From DATJPR01 sp963811705 (lineage in GTDB: Bacteria; Bacteroidota; Ignavibacteria; UBA10030; UBA6906), in NCBI GenBank assembly GCA_963811705.1, contig CAWESL010000007.1:744001-808000 (forward strand): a stretch of DNA of 64,000 nt, written 5' to 3'. Position 1 is the stretch's first letter; every line of letters begins with the position of its first letter. A program made the translations under genes and the position numbers. The notes below the pieces were generated by a model. That model did no database searches. It was not told where the DNA came from and saw nothing but the letters and a program-made list of their open reading frames with translations. Of this stretch, positions 51,729-59,692 are shown piece by piece.

Positions 51729-52256
51729 CTAGCGAAAGTACCAGTAGCTGTACACCGTTTGATACGAGACCGTATCCTGCATGCTCTTGGAACTCACCCA
51801 GACGGTCAACCGCTTATGGTATGTTCTCACCGAGGAAGAATCGATGACATTTCCCCCGGTGATACTGACATACTGGACCCTCGCACGGATATGGAAATCC
51901 GCAGTCGGCAGGGCCAGAGTATCGCCCGAAACGTCTTTTTGAAAATTGTTGTAGTCGTCGATATCGTTGAATTTGAGATCAGATCCCACCGGACTTCCTT
52001 CGGTACCCTCGGGGCCCAGTGCCGACACTGCCGTCAGGGCGCTGGCGGAGGAAACGTCACTGGAGACGGTGTTTTGATCGAATGATAGCGCCGTCGCTTT
52101 TTCCACGACGGAGGTCGCGAGCGACGAAGCGACAATTTCCCATTCCGCGCTCTCGATGCTCTGCCGCTGATCAAGAGTGTTTCTGTTGTTCGTCAGGAAC
52201 AGTGACCCCAGCAATGCAAGGGCAAGGATGGTGAGAAGCGTCTGGCCGGTACCCAT
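51729..52256 (-). CDS. Met-Gly-leader minor pilin-like protein (PilV-like position)
   Basis: A 175-residue protein beginning MGTGQTLLTILALALLGSLF, a hydrophobic helix directly after a Met-Gly (or MGTG) leader, then an amphipathic helix (QRQSIESAEWEIVASSLATS) and a beta-rich C-terminal part ending YHKRLTVWVSSKSMQDTVS. Located 15 bp after pilB and 9 bp before the PilW-like gene. It shares the N-terminal design with the four other pilin-like products but otherwise little sequence similarity can be seen. Confidence 0.7.
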   Translation of the reverse strand: MGTGQTLLTILALALLGSLFLTNNRNTLDQRQSIESAEWEIVASSLATSVVEKATALSFDQNTVSSDVSSASALTAVSALGPEGTEGSPVGSDLKFNDIDDYNNFQKDVSGDTLALPTADFHIRARVQYVSITGGNVIDSSSVRTYHKRLTVWVSSKSMQDTVSYQTVYSYWYFR

Positions 52257-52271
52257 GGTAGTCTTTCCTCG

Positions 52272-54062
52272 TCAATCGTCGGTTGTCGCCGCAGCGATTT
52301 CTTCGAGCGTTGTGATGCCTTCCATCATGCGTTCGATCCCTGCCCGCCGAAGCGTCCACATTCCGTCCTTCATCGCCTGGGTGCGGACTGATTCCTCATC
52401 GACTTCCTTCCCCGAACGGATGATGAGATTGCGAATTTCCCTGGTGAAATACAGAGCTTCGTGGATCGCCGCCCGGCCTTTGTAGCCGCCGGTACACTTG
52501 TCGCACCCGGCCGCCTCGTAGAAGGTGTGGGAATCCAGGTCTTCCTTCGTCAGACCGAATTTCAAATAGGCCTCCCGGTCAATCTCCTCTGGAGGGATCG
52601 CCCGCTTGCAGGCCTTGCAGAGAGTACGGATCAAGCGCTGTGCCACGATTATATTGATCGCATACGCAATGAGGAAGGGTTCAATACCCATTTTGTACAA
52701 TCGGGATACCGCACTCGGCGCATCATTGGTATGAAGTGTAGAGAATGTCAGGTGACCGGTGTTTGCCAGCTTGATGGCAATTTCGGCCGTAATCTTGTCT
52801 CGCATCTCGCCGACAAGCACAATGTCGGGGTCGTGCCGGAGGATCCCCCGGATCGCGTCGTCGAAACTCATCTTCGTGCCGATCTTCAGTTGCCGCGCAC
52901 CCCGGATGATATACTCGACGGGATCTTCGACCGTGAGGACGTTTACCGTCGGGTCGATCACCTGATGTAATGCCGCAACCAGCGTCGTACTCTTTCCGCT
53001 CCCCGTCGGCCCGGTCAGAATCACGATGCCCTGCGGTTTCCCGATGGCCTTATCGAAGAAGTCGCGTGCCGGCCCGCTCAGACCGAGCTTGTTCAAGTCT
53101 GTGATGACCTTCCGATCGTCCAGAACGCGGATGACGATGCTTTCGAACTTGTGCCGGAACTCCATGCCGATCGTCGGGAGGATCGACACCCGGAAGCGGA
53201 TCATATGGTCATCGATCGAACGTTGGATGAACCCGTCCTGCGCCGCTTCGCGCTCGAAACGGTCGACGTTCTTCGAACGGTCTTTCACCACCGCCGCCAC
53301 CGCTTCCGGCATCGTCCGTTCCTGCACGTGCCACAACCTGAGCGAACCGTCGATCCGGAACCAGAACTCCGTGCGATTTCCTTCCTTGGCCACGATATGA
53401 ATGTCACTCGCCCCCTGGCGGACGGCTTCCACGAGCGCGCCCTCGACAAGGTTGATGAGGGCGCTCTTCGTGATTTCCGCTTCGAGCGCTTCCTCGTCGA
53501 CGTTGCCTTCGTCGTCCTCCTTGACCTGGATCCCGACTTCCGAGGATTCGAGTTGTTTCAGGAACTCGTTTTCCGGGGGAACAACCTGCTCGATGAGGGT
53601 TTGGACTTCCTTCATCCGGCAGTACGCGACTTCGTACTTTTTGGCCCCGAAGTTCCGGGCAATCAGGGGAATCTGCCTGTCTGTCGGATCCGCTGCAACG
53701 ATGATCAGTTTGTCCGGCTGCTTCTCGTCGAACCGCAGGGGAAGCATCCGAGTCTGAATCAGCATGTCCCGGACATTCTGGGGGAGCGCTTCAATGTACC
53801 GGCGAATAAAGTCGATCCGCGTCTGATCGATTTTCTCGTCGGCAAGGTATATCTCGCGGAATGCATACAGGTCCGCGACCTCGCGGAACACCGAATCGTG
53901 GTCCGCGTTGAAATCGTTGACGAGGATCTGGCCGAGATTTCTTCGGTTCTTCTTCTCCTCCGACTCCTTGACCTTCAGGGATTTCTCGAGTGTCTCATAG
54001 TCGATGATCCCCTTTTTCAGGAGCGCGAAGCCTATTTTATCCGTGATGTCCAGGTTTGCCAT
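52272..54062 (-). CDS. pilB: PilB/GspE-type pilus extension ATPase
   Basis: A 596-residue ATPase that powers pilus assembly. N-terminal N1 (GspE_N) domain about residues 1-165, then ASDIHIVAKEG (about 218), Walker A LTGPTGSGKSTTLV (350-362), Asp box TVEDPVEYI, Walker B DPDIVLVGEMRDKITAEI (411-428), His box TFSTLHTNDAPSAV (439-452), and the tetracysteine zinc motif C482-x2-C485 ... C520-x2-C523. All catalytic residues are present, in contrast to the paralogue at 56836. It lies 44 bp after pilC on the same strand. Confidence 0.95.
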   Translation of the reverse strand: MANLDITDKIGFALLKKGIIDYETLEKSLKVKESEEKKNRRNLGQILVNDFNADHDSVFREVADLYAFREIYLADEKIDQTRIDFIRRYIEALPQNVRDMLIQTRMLPLRFDEKQPDKLIIVAADPTDRQIPLIARNFGAKKYEVAYCRMKEVQTLIEQVVPPENEFLKQLESSEVGIQVKEDDEGNVDEEALEAEITKSALINLVEGALVEAVRQGASDIHIVAKEGNRTEFWFRIDGSLRLWHVQERTMPEAVAAVVKDRSKNVDRFEREAAQDGFIQRSIDDHMIRFRVSILPTIGMEFRHKFESIVIRVLDDRKVITDLNKLGLSGPARDFFDKAIGKPQGIVILTGPTGSGKSTTLVAALHQVIDPTVNVLTVEDPVEYIIRGARQLKIGTKMSFDDAIRGILRHDPDIVLVGEMRDKITAEIAIKLANTGHLTFSTLHTNDAPSAVSRLYKMGIEPFLIAYAINIIVAQRLIRTLCKACKRAIPPEEIDREAYLKFGLTKEDLDSHTFYEAAGCDKCTGGYKGRAAIHEALYFTREIRNLIIRSGKEVDEESVRTQAMKDGMWTLRRAGIERMMEGITTLEEIAAATTDD

Positions 54063-54106
54063 GAGACCATGTACTCATGTGGGGAGTGCGTGACCCGGAG
54101 GACGCC

Positions 54107-55492
54107 TCACGTGAGACGTCCATCCTCCAGAACGCGAACGGCCGGCGTGAGCGCACCCATGCCGGGGTTCTTGGGCCGGATCGTCGCTGTTTCCGAAGAA
54201 ACGATCGTCAGCGCCGTCAACACCACCATGATGATCATCGAAATGATGAGCTGGATGAAGTCGATCGCATTCCGCATCTTGTACGTCGTCTCCTTCTCAT
54301 AGTACTCCGCGAGCTGGAGCGCCGTGTTCTTTACCGTCCCGGTCTCCGCGCCGGAATGGAAGCGCGATACGGCGGTCTTCGTGAAGACCCCCGTCGCTTC
54401 AAACGCCTCGGTGATGCCTGCGCCCTTTTCGATCATCATCGGTATCGCGATCGTCTTGATCTTCATTTCCATGAACTTGTTGCCGCAAGCCTCGGCGGCA
54501 AGCCGGATGACTTCGATGTTCTCACCCGCCCCGGAATACAGGGCATAGAATACGCGGCAGAAGATTTCAATGGATTGCTTGTGCATCAGATTGCCGACGA
54601 CCGGCACGCGCCATAGGTACTTGTCGAGCATGAACCGTCCCTTCTCGGTGGCGAAGTACCGGAAGAGCAGGCCCATCGGAATCAGCGTCAGGAGCGTGAT
54701 GAGGAAGATGTGCGCGGTAAGAAAATCGCTGATCGCCAGGGTTGCTTTCGTCATCGGCGGAAGGTCGATGCCGAATTTCCGGAACAAGCCCGCGGTCGCA
54801 GGGAAAATGTACCCCACATAGTAGATCACCGCGCCGAACAGAACAATCAATGTCACCACCGGGGTGATCAGCGCGGATTTCAGGTTCTTCTTGAATTCGG
54901 TCTGCCGTTCCAGGAACCGGGCCGTGCTGTCGTAGATCTCCGCCATGTTACCGCTTTTTGACGCAAGGCCGAGCATGTGGGCGGTGAAGCGACCGAGCAC
55001 ACCCTCATGTTTGATGAACGCTTTCTCGCTGTCTTTCCCCTGCTTGAGCTCCGTGTTAATGTCCTTGATCGACTCCCGGAGCGTCCGGTTTTCGATGTCG
55101 TTGACCAGCAGTTGCATGATTTCGTTGAAGGGCAGCTTTTGCCGGATCAGGTCGGCGCTGACGCGGACGAATGTCACAATTTCCGCCGCAGGCGGCTTCA
55201 TTTTGAAATCGATGAACCGCTTCTGGACGAAGAGAACGCGGTACCCCATCTTCACGAGCGCTTCCTGCACTTCGGCCTTGGTGAAGGCCTTCTGTTCTCC
55301 CGTGAAAGGCTTTTCCGTTCCCCGCTGCACCTTGTACAGGAACGTCGACCGTTGGAGGATCTGCACCAGCTTGAATTTCCTCGCCACGGCGAGTTGCTGT
55401 GCCTTTTTCCTGGCTTGACGGCTATTCTCCGCTTCGATCACGCCTTGGACGGGTTTCCCCGCAAGTGAGACTCCTTCGATCCTGAATTCCAT
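54107..55492 (-). CDS. pilC: PilC/GspF-type inner-membrane platform protein
   Basis: A 461-residue platform protein. N-terminal about 110 residues form an unusual basic domain (SRQARKKAQQLAVARKFKLV and GYRVLFVQKRFIDFK), then the first GspF domain FVRVSADLIRQKLPFNEIMQ and GKDSEKAFIKHEG, helices (ALITPVVTLIVLFGAVIYYV and FLITLLTLIPMGLLFRYFA), and the second GspF domain with IEIFCRVFYALYSGAGENIE and FHSGAETGTVKNTALQLAEY, ending in a membrane helix LIISMIIMVVLTALTIV. ATG 55492 follows GGAAAG; the frame runs open to 55639 without support. It is preceded by the pilin genes. Confidence 0.94.
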   Translation of the reverse strand: MEFRIEGVSLAGKPVQGVIEAENSRQARKKAQQLAVARKFKLVQILQRSTFLYKVQRGTEKPFTGEQKAFTKAEVQEALVKMGYRVLFVQKRFIDFKMKPPAAEIVTFVRVSADLIRQKLPFNEIMQLLVNDIENRTLRESIKDINTELKQGKDSEKAFIKHEGVLGRFTAHMLGLASKSGNMAEIYDSTARFLERQTEFKKNLKSALITPVVTLIVLFGAVIYYVGYIFPATAGLFRKFGIDLPPMTKATLAISDFLTAHIFLITLLTLIPMGLLFRYFATEKGRFMLDKYLWRVPVVGNLMHKQSIEIFCRVFYALYSGAGENIEVIRLAAEACGNKFMEMKIKTIAIPMMIEKGAGITEAFEATGVFTKTAVSRFHSGAETGTVKNTALQLAEYYEKETTYKMRNAIDFIQLIISMIIMVVLTALTIVSSETATIRPKNPGMGALTPAVRVLEDGRLT

Positions 55493-55643
55493 GAGATCTT
55501 TCCGTCTGAATGAGGTACGGTTGTTTAAACGCGCACAGGGCGGCACCCGACGAACACGCGGCCTTGAAGTCCGGCCGGATCCCCCACCCAGCCGAACGGT
55601 CGCACTTCGATCGCAGTGCCCCCCTGTTGTGCTCTCCATCGAC

Positions 55644-55661
55644 CGGCCTGCTGACAGGCCG
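55644..55661 (-). other. Hairpin directly after the pilin-like gene 55669-56076
   Basis: A perfect 7-bp stem CGGCCTG / CAGGCCG with loop CTGA (plus-strand view) begins 8 bases after the pilin stop. No T-run follows. Hairpins at the 3' end of pilin genes often act in mRNA stabilisation or partial termination, raising pilin over downstream gene expression; that role here is inference. Confidence 0.5.
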
Positions 55662-55668
55662 CACGTTT

Positions 55669-56076
55669 CTAGTGTCCCTCTGCTTCCACTGTGTACATGC
55701 TGTCCGGGAATACCTGCATAACGACCTTCACTTGCATTCCATCTGCTGCTGTTTCCGTTCCGACCCCGGTGATTTTCACAAACGTCGCGGTTCCCGGAAC
55801 GGGGTCCGGCGAAATGGAATAACTCCCGTTCAGGTTGTTCACCCGGCTCGTGAGTCTTTGCATCGTCAACCCGCCAAACGATCCCCCGCCCCCACCCAGC
55901 GTCGTCGGCCTGCGGAAAAACGTCTGGGCCCGGACTCCGAGTTGCGCAAGATCCATTTCCAGTTCATCACGATTGCTTGACGCAGCCTGGTCCTGAAACA
56001 TCGTCACTCCCACGGCAACAGCCACAGCGAGGACGACGGCGGCAATGGCAATGATCAACAACTGTTGATTACCCAT
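55669..56076 (-). CDS. Met-Gly-leader major-pilin-like protein, copy A
   Basis: A 135-residue protein starting MGNQQLLIIAIAAVVLAVAV: Met-Gly and then a hydrophobic helix of about 25 residues, continuing as an amphipathic helix (SSNRDELEMDLAQLGVRAQT), a Gly-rich turn (TLGGGGGSFGGL) and a small beta domain (NGSYSISPDPVPGTATFVKI). Clearly paralogous to the upstream gene (shared RxxTxLGGGGxSF block and GTETAxDGxxV near the C-terminus). Size and layout fit a pilin with alpha1 plus a short headgroup. It has neither a long basic leader nor the FTLIE mature N-terminus with Glu5. Confidence 0.75.
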   Translation of the reverse strand: MGNQQLLIIAIAAVVLAVAVAVGVTMFQDQAASSNRDELEMDLAQLGVRAQTFFRRPTTLGGGGGSFGGLTMQRLTSRVNNLNGSYSISPDPVPGTATFVKITGVGTETAADGMQVKVVMQVFPDSMYTVEAEGH

Positions 56077-56144
56077 GGATCATGACTTTCAGCGTGGAAC
56101 GAAAGACGGGCCTCTTTTTCCGGGAGACCCGTCAGCGCATGGCA

Positions 56145-56564
56145 TTAGTGAATGACCACCAGACTATCTGCACGACCTGCATCGCGGCAGAAGATCTGCT
56201 GCGTGACTTTGTTGCCATCAGGTGCGGTTTCTGTTCCGACGCCCTGGACCACAACCTGGTTGTCATCACCGGCAGTGGTGATCGAATAGGTGCCGTTCGC
56301 ATTCTTGCCACCGGCCATGTTCGTCAGTTTCGAAAGACCGGCCGCATCACCGGTCAGACCCTGGAATGAGTTGCCACCACCGCCCAAAGCGGTCGGACGG
56401 CGATAGAACTGCTGTGCACGCGCCGCGAGGTTGACCAGATCGTTGGACACCGCATCCCGGTTCGCATTGACGGCGTTGTCAGAGAACATCGTGATACCGA
56501 CCGCAACCGCGATGCCGACCACGATGACGCCGAGGATGATGAGCAGAAGTTGTTGCTGTCCCAT
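56145..56564 (-). CDS. Met-Gly-leader major-pilin-like protein, copy B
   Basis: A 139-residue protein starting MGQQQLLLIILGVIVVGIAV, followed by amphipathic helix NRDAVSNDLVNLAARAQQFY, Gly-rich turn ALGGGGNSFQGL and a beta head with NANGTYSITTAGDDNQVVVQ and GTETAPDGNKVT, containing a single Cys near the C-terminus. First gene of the unit after a 271-bp spacer that carries a sigma-54-like element, as expected for an abundant pilus subunit. Function as pilin is inferred from neighbours, length and helix design, not from a domain hit. Confidence 0.76.
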   Translation of the reverse strand: MGQQQLLLIILGVIVVGIAVAVGITMFSDNAVNANRDAVSNDLVNLAARAQQFYRRPTALGGGGNSFQGLTGDAAGLSKLTNMAGGKNANGTYSITTAGDDNQVVVQGVGTETAPDGNKVTQQIFCRDAGRADSLVVIH

Positions 56565-56652
56565 GACGGGCTCCTATGAAGATGTGAGTATGTGATGATT
56601 GTTGGTGAATGCTCGCGGGCCAAACATGGCTCTCGATTTCTGAGTCGATTAC

Positions 56653-56668
56653 TTCAAGACCTGTGCCA
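56653..56668 (-). promoter_or_regulatory. Sigma-54-like promoter of the pilin unit
   Basis: Minus strand TGGCAC-AGGTC-TTGAA with the correct -24/-12 spacing; the -12 box has A where C is usual. About 90 bases upstream of the first pilin-like gene. A further upstream inverted repeat (56721-56745, TTGCGTTTC / GAAACACGCAA with a 2-nt bulge) lies 52 or more bases before the -24 box, a usual place for an activator site. Confidence 0.62.
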
Positions 56669-56835
56669 TTCAGGGCCCGAGTGTCCGGGGTCAAACCCGC
56701 GCTCAAAATTCTGCGATTCGTTGCGTTTCCTGTCGAAACACGCAATGGGACGGTAATTTTTTCCACGGAAGGTTTTTCCCTTCAATCGGGACCAGGCCAG
56801 GTGCAGTCCAGGTACGGCGGCCCGAATTCCATCGA

Positions 56836-58650
56836 TTACGATAATACCGCCCAGACCTCTTCAAGTGTCGTCAGTCCCGATTTCACCAGATCCGCCGCCG
56901 TTTCAACCAGGGTCCCACCACCGTTCGAGCGGACGGCGGATCGATATTGCTCCTCCGTGACAGCACCGTCGTTAAGAATCAGTTGCCGCACCTGGGGAAT
57001 CATGGGGAGTGTTTCGTGCAGAGGCACTCGCCCATCGAACCCTTGATGGCATTCAGAACACCCGACACTTTTGAAAAGCGACACGCCCGGCAACTGGATG
57101 CCAAGTTGCGCGAGACGTCCTGTTTCAGCCGTTGACGCAGTTTTGCATTTCGGACAGAGCCGCCGGACCAGTCGTTGCGCATGGATGATGGAAAGCCCGT
57201 GGGCGATCAGGTACGGGTCGACGCCCATTTTCTGGAGCCAGACGATCGCGCCTGCCGTGTCCCGCGCTTTCATCGTCGCAAAGATCTGGCGACCCTCGAG
57301 GGCCAGCCGAAGCGCCCGTGAAGCCAGGTCCCGGTCGGCCAGATCGCCGATCAGGATGACATCGGCGTCGGATCGTTCGACGATGTCGATGCAGTTCGAC
57401 GCGCTGAGTTTCGACGTGCGGCGAATGTGACTGACCCCGTCGATCATCCAGGAGCAGGCATCCTCAAGGGCGATGGCACGCACACTGGGGGATGTCGAAA
57501 GACGGACAAGCGAAGCGATGGTCGTGGATTTCCCCGACCCGGCCGGTCCGGTGATCAGGAACATGCCTGAACGCCGGGAGAGAAATTCTCGGAAAGCGGA
57601 CGCGGACGGTTCCGGCATCCCAAGCCCTTCGAGGGAATAGTGCGCTTCCGGCTCCTGGCTCAATTGGACGATGATGGTTTCGAATTTGCCGGGATGGTCA
57701 CGCAGCGAGACCGGCACCGAGGAGACATGGAGGTGAACCGATCGACCGTCCACGGTCTTGCCGATATGGCCTTCCTGCGCCGCGAGCCGCTCGTAACGAT
57801 CCATGCCCGGGGTGCGCACTTTGACGGCGGCTGCAATCGCTTCGGCTCGCACCTCTTCGATCGACATCCAATGTGACAGCGCACCGTTGACCCGAAATTC
57901 GATGTCGGTCTTGCGCGCGGTCCTCGGTATCATGTGAATTGCGCCGGCGCCGCACTTGATTGCCTCGTTGAGAATCTTCTCGACCGTGGCGGGGAGTTGC
58001 GTCCGGGCGATTTCACGATCCAGGACGCCATCGAGATCATTCTCGATCACCTCGGGGGGAACGTCGGTGATGACGGAAACCGGCTTCTGAGGTGGCTTGT
58101 CGGAGGAAAGCATCCGATACAGTTCATCCCATTCCCGTTCCTTCATGTAACAAATCTCGAACTTCTTGAATGGGAACGTGCGGGCAACTTCCGTAACTTC
58201 GCGGTCCGATGGATTCGGTGTGACGATCACGAGCTTGTCGGACTGCGCCTCGACGAGATCATACGGGAGGATTTTGTGACGTAATGCCAGAGTCCGGACC
58301 GGCTCGGGAAGACTCTTGAGCAGCCGCAGGACTTCCGTGCCGGGGAGTTTTCGGGGAGAGCGGTCATTGATGTCGATGGTCCGAAAAGCGTAGAACTGCG
58401 CGATCTGATACTGGAGAACTTCGCGGGGAACCTTGAACTCTTCCTGAAGGATTTCCGTGACACTTCTTCGGTCGGTCGGATTCGACTGTTTGATGCTGAT
58501 CGCGCGCTGCGCGACATCCGCGGCGACGATCGCATTGCGAACGAGATGGTCGAGAAACGACGCCATAAACGGTCTGGCACCGTTGCCGCCCGCCTTTGTT
58601 CCCCGATCGTCTGCTGCCTTACTCACAGCCGCATTTTCCATACTTGGCAT
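56836..58650 (-). CDS. Degenerate GspE/PilB-family ATPase (probable non-hydrolysing paralogue)
   Basis: A 604-residue protein with full PilB architecture: N1 domain (about 30-190), GAGAIHM in place of ASDIH (about 234), Walker A LITGPAGSGKSTTIA (366-378), ALEDACSW at the Asp-box place (394-401), VILIGDLADRD where Walker B/GEMRD should be (431-441), and FATMKARD where the His box STLHTND should be (457-464). The zinc tetracysteine C499-x2-C502 ... C531-x2-C534 is retained. Thus it may bind ATP but lacks the catalytic Glu and the His box. ATG 58650 follows GGAGG. It lies between the CheY-like gene (51 bp) and the pilin unit. A regulatory or hetero-hexamer role is possible. Confidence 0.88.
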   Translation of the reverse strand: MPSMENAAVSKAADDRGTKAGGNGARPFMASFLDHLVRNAIVAADVAQRAISIKQSNPTDRRSVTEILQEEFKVPREVLQYQIAQFYAFRTIDINDRSPRKLPGTEVLRLLKSLPEPVRTLALRHKILPYDLVEAQSDKLVIVTPNPSDREVTEVARTFPFKKFEICYMKEREWDELYRMLSSDKPPQKPVSVITDVPPEVIENDLDGVLDREIARTQLPATVEKILNEAIKCGAGAIHMIPRTARKTDIEFRVNGALSHWMSIEEVRAEAIAAAVKVRTPGMDRYERLAAQEGHIGKTVDGRSVHLHVSSVPVSLRDHPGKFETIIVQLSQEPEAHYSLEGLGMPEPSASAFREFLSRRSGMFLITGPAGSGKSTTIASLVRLSTSPSVRAIALEDACSWMIDGVSHIRRTSKLSASNCIDIVERSDADVILIGDLADRDLASRALRLALEGRQIFATMKARDTAGAIVWLQKMGVDPYLIAHGLSIIHAQRLVRRLCPKCKTASTAETGRLAQLGIQLPGVSLFKSVGCSECHQGFDGRVPLHETLPMIPQVRQLILNDGAVTEEQYRSAVRSNGGGTLVETAADLVKSGLTTLEEVWAVLS

Positions 58651-58701
58651 TCACGCCTCCTCATACTTCGAGGTGGTTTTCAAAAGGACATCCTCCGACA
58701 A

Positions 58702-59082
58702 TCATGTGGAATGCATTCTTGCCGTTCGTTCCAGCGATTCGAGCAGCCTGAGAATCGTGTCCACCGGTGTTGTTTTCGAGAAGAAGAAATCCTTGTCAGG
58801 ATCGACCACGAGCGAACGAGTCCGTTCGTCATCGTAGCCTGAGATGAAAATAAACGGGATGTCGGCATTCTGGCTGAATTCGCGGACGTAGCTATGAAAT
58901 CGTGCGCCATCGAGTGTGGGCATGAAAACGTCCGACATGATGACATTGACCTTCTCCTCTTCGAGCAACTCACGGGCAACTTTGCCATCCGTCGCGACTA
59001 CAACGGAATGACCGGCGTCCCGCAAGACATCCCCCATGACGTTCAGAAAACCGTTTTCGTCGTCTACCAACAGTATTCGCAT
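58702..59082 (-). CDS. CheY-like single-domain response regulator
   Basis: A 126-residue receiver domain without an output domain: acidic pocket Asp7-Asp8 in LLVDDENG, phosphoacceptor Asp51 in IMSDVFMP, Ser81 in FISGYDD, and Lys103 in FFSKTTP. This is the layout of PilG/PilH or CheY type regulators that signal by protein contact. It precedes the degenerate PilB paralogue on the same strand, so both may act together in controlling pilus extension. The histidine kinase is not in the window. Confidence 0.9.
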   Translation of the reverse strand: MRILLVDDENGFLNVMGDVLRDAGHSVVVATDGKVARELLEEEKVNVIMSDVFMPTLDGARFHSYVREFSQNADIPFIFISGYDDERTRSLVVDPDKDFFFSKTTPVDTILRLLESLERTARMHST

Positions 59083-59447
59083 AGGGCTCCCAACAGAGAA
59101 ATGGCATATTTATGCAAACAGAAGATCTACAAAGAGTACGCCATGAGTCAGGAAGGGAGGAAGAAGAGCGATTGGTCTGGAATTCGACAAATAGCCGTCG
59201 GATTGAGGGATGGGGTTAAGGAATCCCCGCTGTCTTTCCGCATGTGACCAAAGATGGCCACCCAATGTGGGGAGCGATCGATGCGAAACCGGCGGGTGAT
59301 GGGTATCCCAGCCGGGAGTGGGAATCCTCCCGCTCAGTTCCGGAGGCGGTCGAACCTTCTCGGGACCGATGAACTTTCGCCGGTTGCGCGGAGTTATTTC
59401 TGGTAGAGGATGAATCTATGGCGAGGAAAAGCAGCGCGACAGAGGCG
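59083..59447. other. 365-bp intergenic spacer with potential folded RNA element
   Basis: Between the tRNA and the regulator gene, no protein-coding character. Bases 59283-59294 and 59378-59389 form an 11 of 12 bp closing stem around two internal hairpins (see separate entry). Weak sigma-54-like and palindromic sites near 59104-59115 and 59028-59043 were not considered convincing. Confidence 0.6.
59283..59389. ncRNA. Candidate structured RNA (multibranch fold), strand uncertain
   Basis: A long-range stem GCGAAACCGGCG / CGCCGGTTGCGC (11 of 12 bp) encloses CGGGAG / CTCCCG (59313-59332, 8-nt loop) and CGGTC / GACCG (59347-59368). The arrangement of a closing stem with two or three inner hairpins is typical of riboswitches or small RNAs. 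No family could be identified; on the minus strand it would lie about 200 bases before the regulator gene. Confidence 0.4.
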
Positions 59448-59521
<74 letters not shown>

Positions 59522-59544
59522 GTACAAACGGGCACAAGGGAACA

Positions 59545-59573
59545 AAGATACTCACCAAACAATTCAATCGCAA
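59545..59573 (-). promoter_or_regulatory. Possible tRNA promoter
   Basis: Minus strand TTGCGA (59573-59568), 17-bp spacer and TATCTT (59550-59545), 24 bases upstream of the tRNA 5' end. Reasonable sigma-70 match for a stable RNA gene. Confidence 0.4.
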
Positions 59574-59582
59574 GACCTTAGC

Positions 59583-59611
59583 TTGACTCTCTGGGCACCG
59601 CTTCGTATCTT
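59583..59611 (+). promoter_or_regulatory. Sigma-70-type promoter of the zinc-ribbon/Tudor gene and rpsU
   Basis: TTGACT (59583-59588), 17-bp spacer, TATCTT (59606-59611); predicted start of transcription near 59618, leaving a leader of about 75 bases to the ATG at 59693. Confidence 0.65.
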
Positions 59612-59692
59612 GATGTAGTGGCTGTGAGTCTCCCCGTTCATCCCCGGACCGAACACACCAAGGGCTGGTTTCTTCATTTCATGGAGGTAAGG

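Noticed and set aside
53151..54302. A 383-codon plus-strand open frame
   Set aside because: Antisense to pilB; no homology features, composition typical of shadow frames.
59028..59043. Third sigma-54-like site before the response regulator
   Set aside because: The better candidate nearby (59028-59043 region is coding; 59128-59143 reads TGGCGT-N5-TTGTA) mismatches the -24 box and lacks the 15-nt identity of the other two.
59104..59115. GCATA-TT-TATGC palindrome near the regulator start
   Set aside because: Short AT-rich palindrome of a kind expected by chance; no second copy seen.
59283..59389. Resemblance to a c-di-GMP-I or cobalamin riboswitch
   Set aside because: Partial similarity (GCGAAACCGGC and GGGATACC) but the required core motifs are absent or in the wrong order; kept only as an unclassified structured element.
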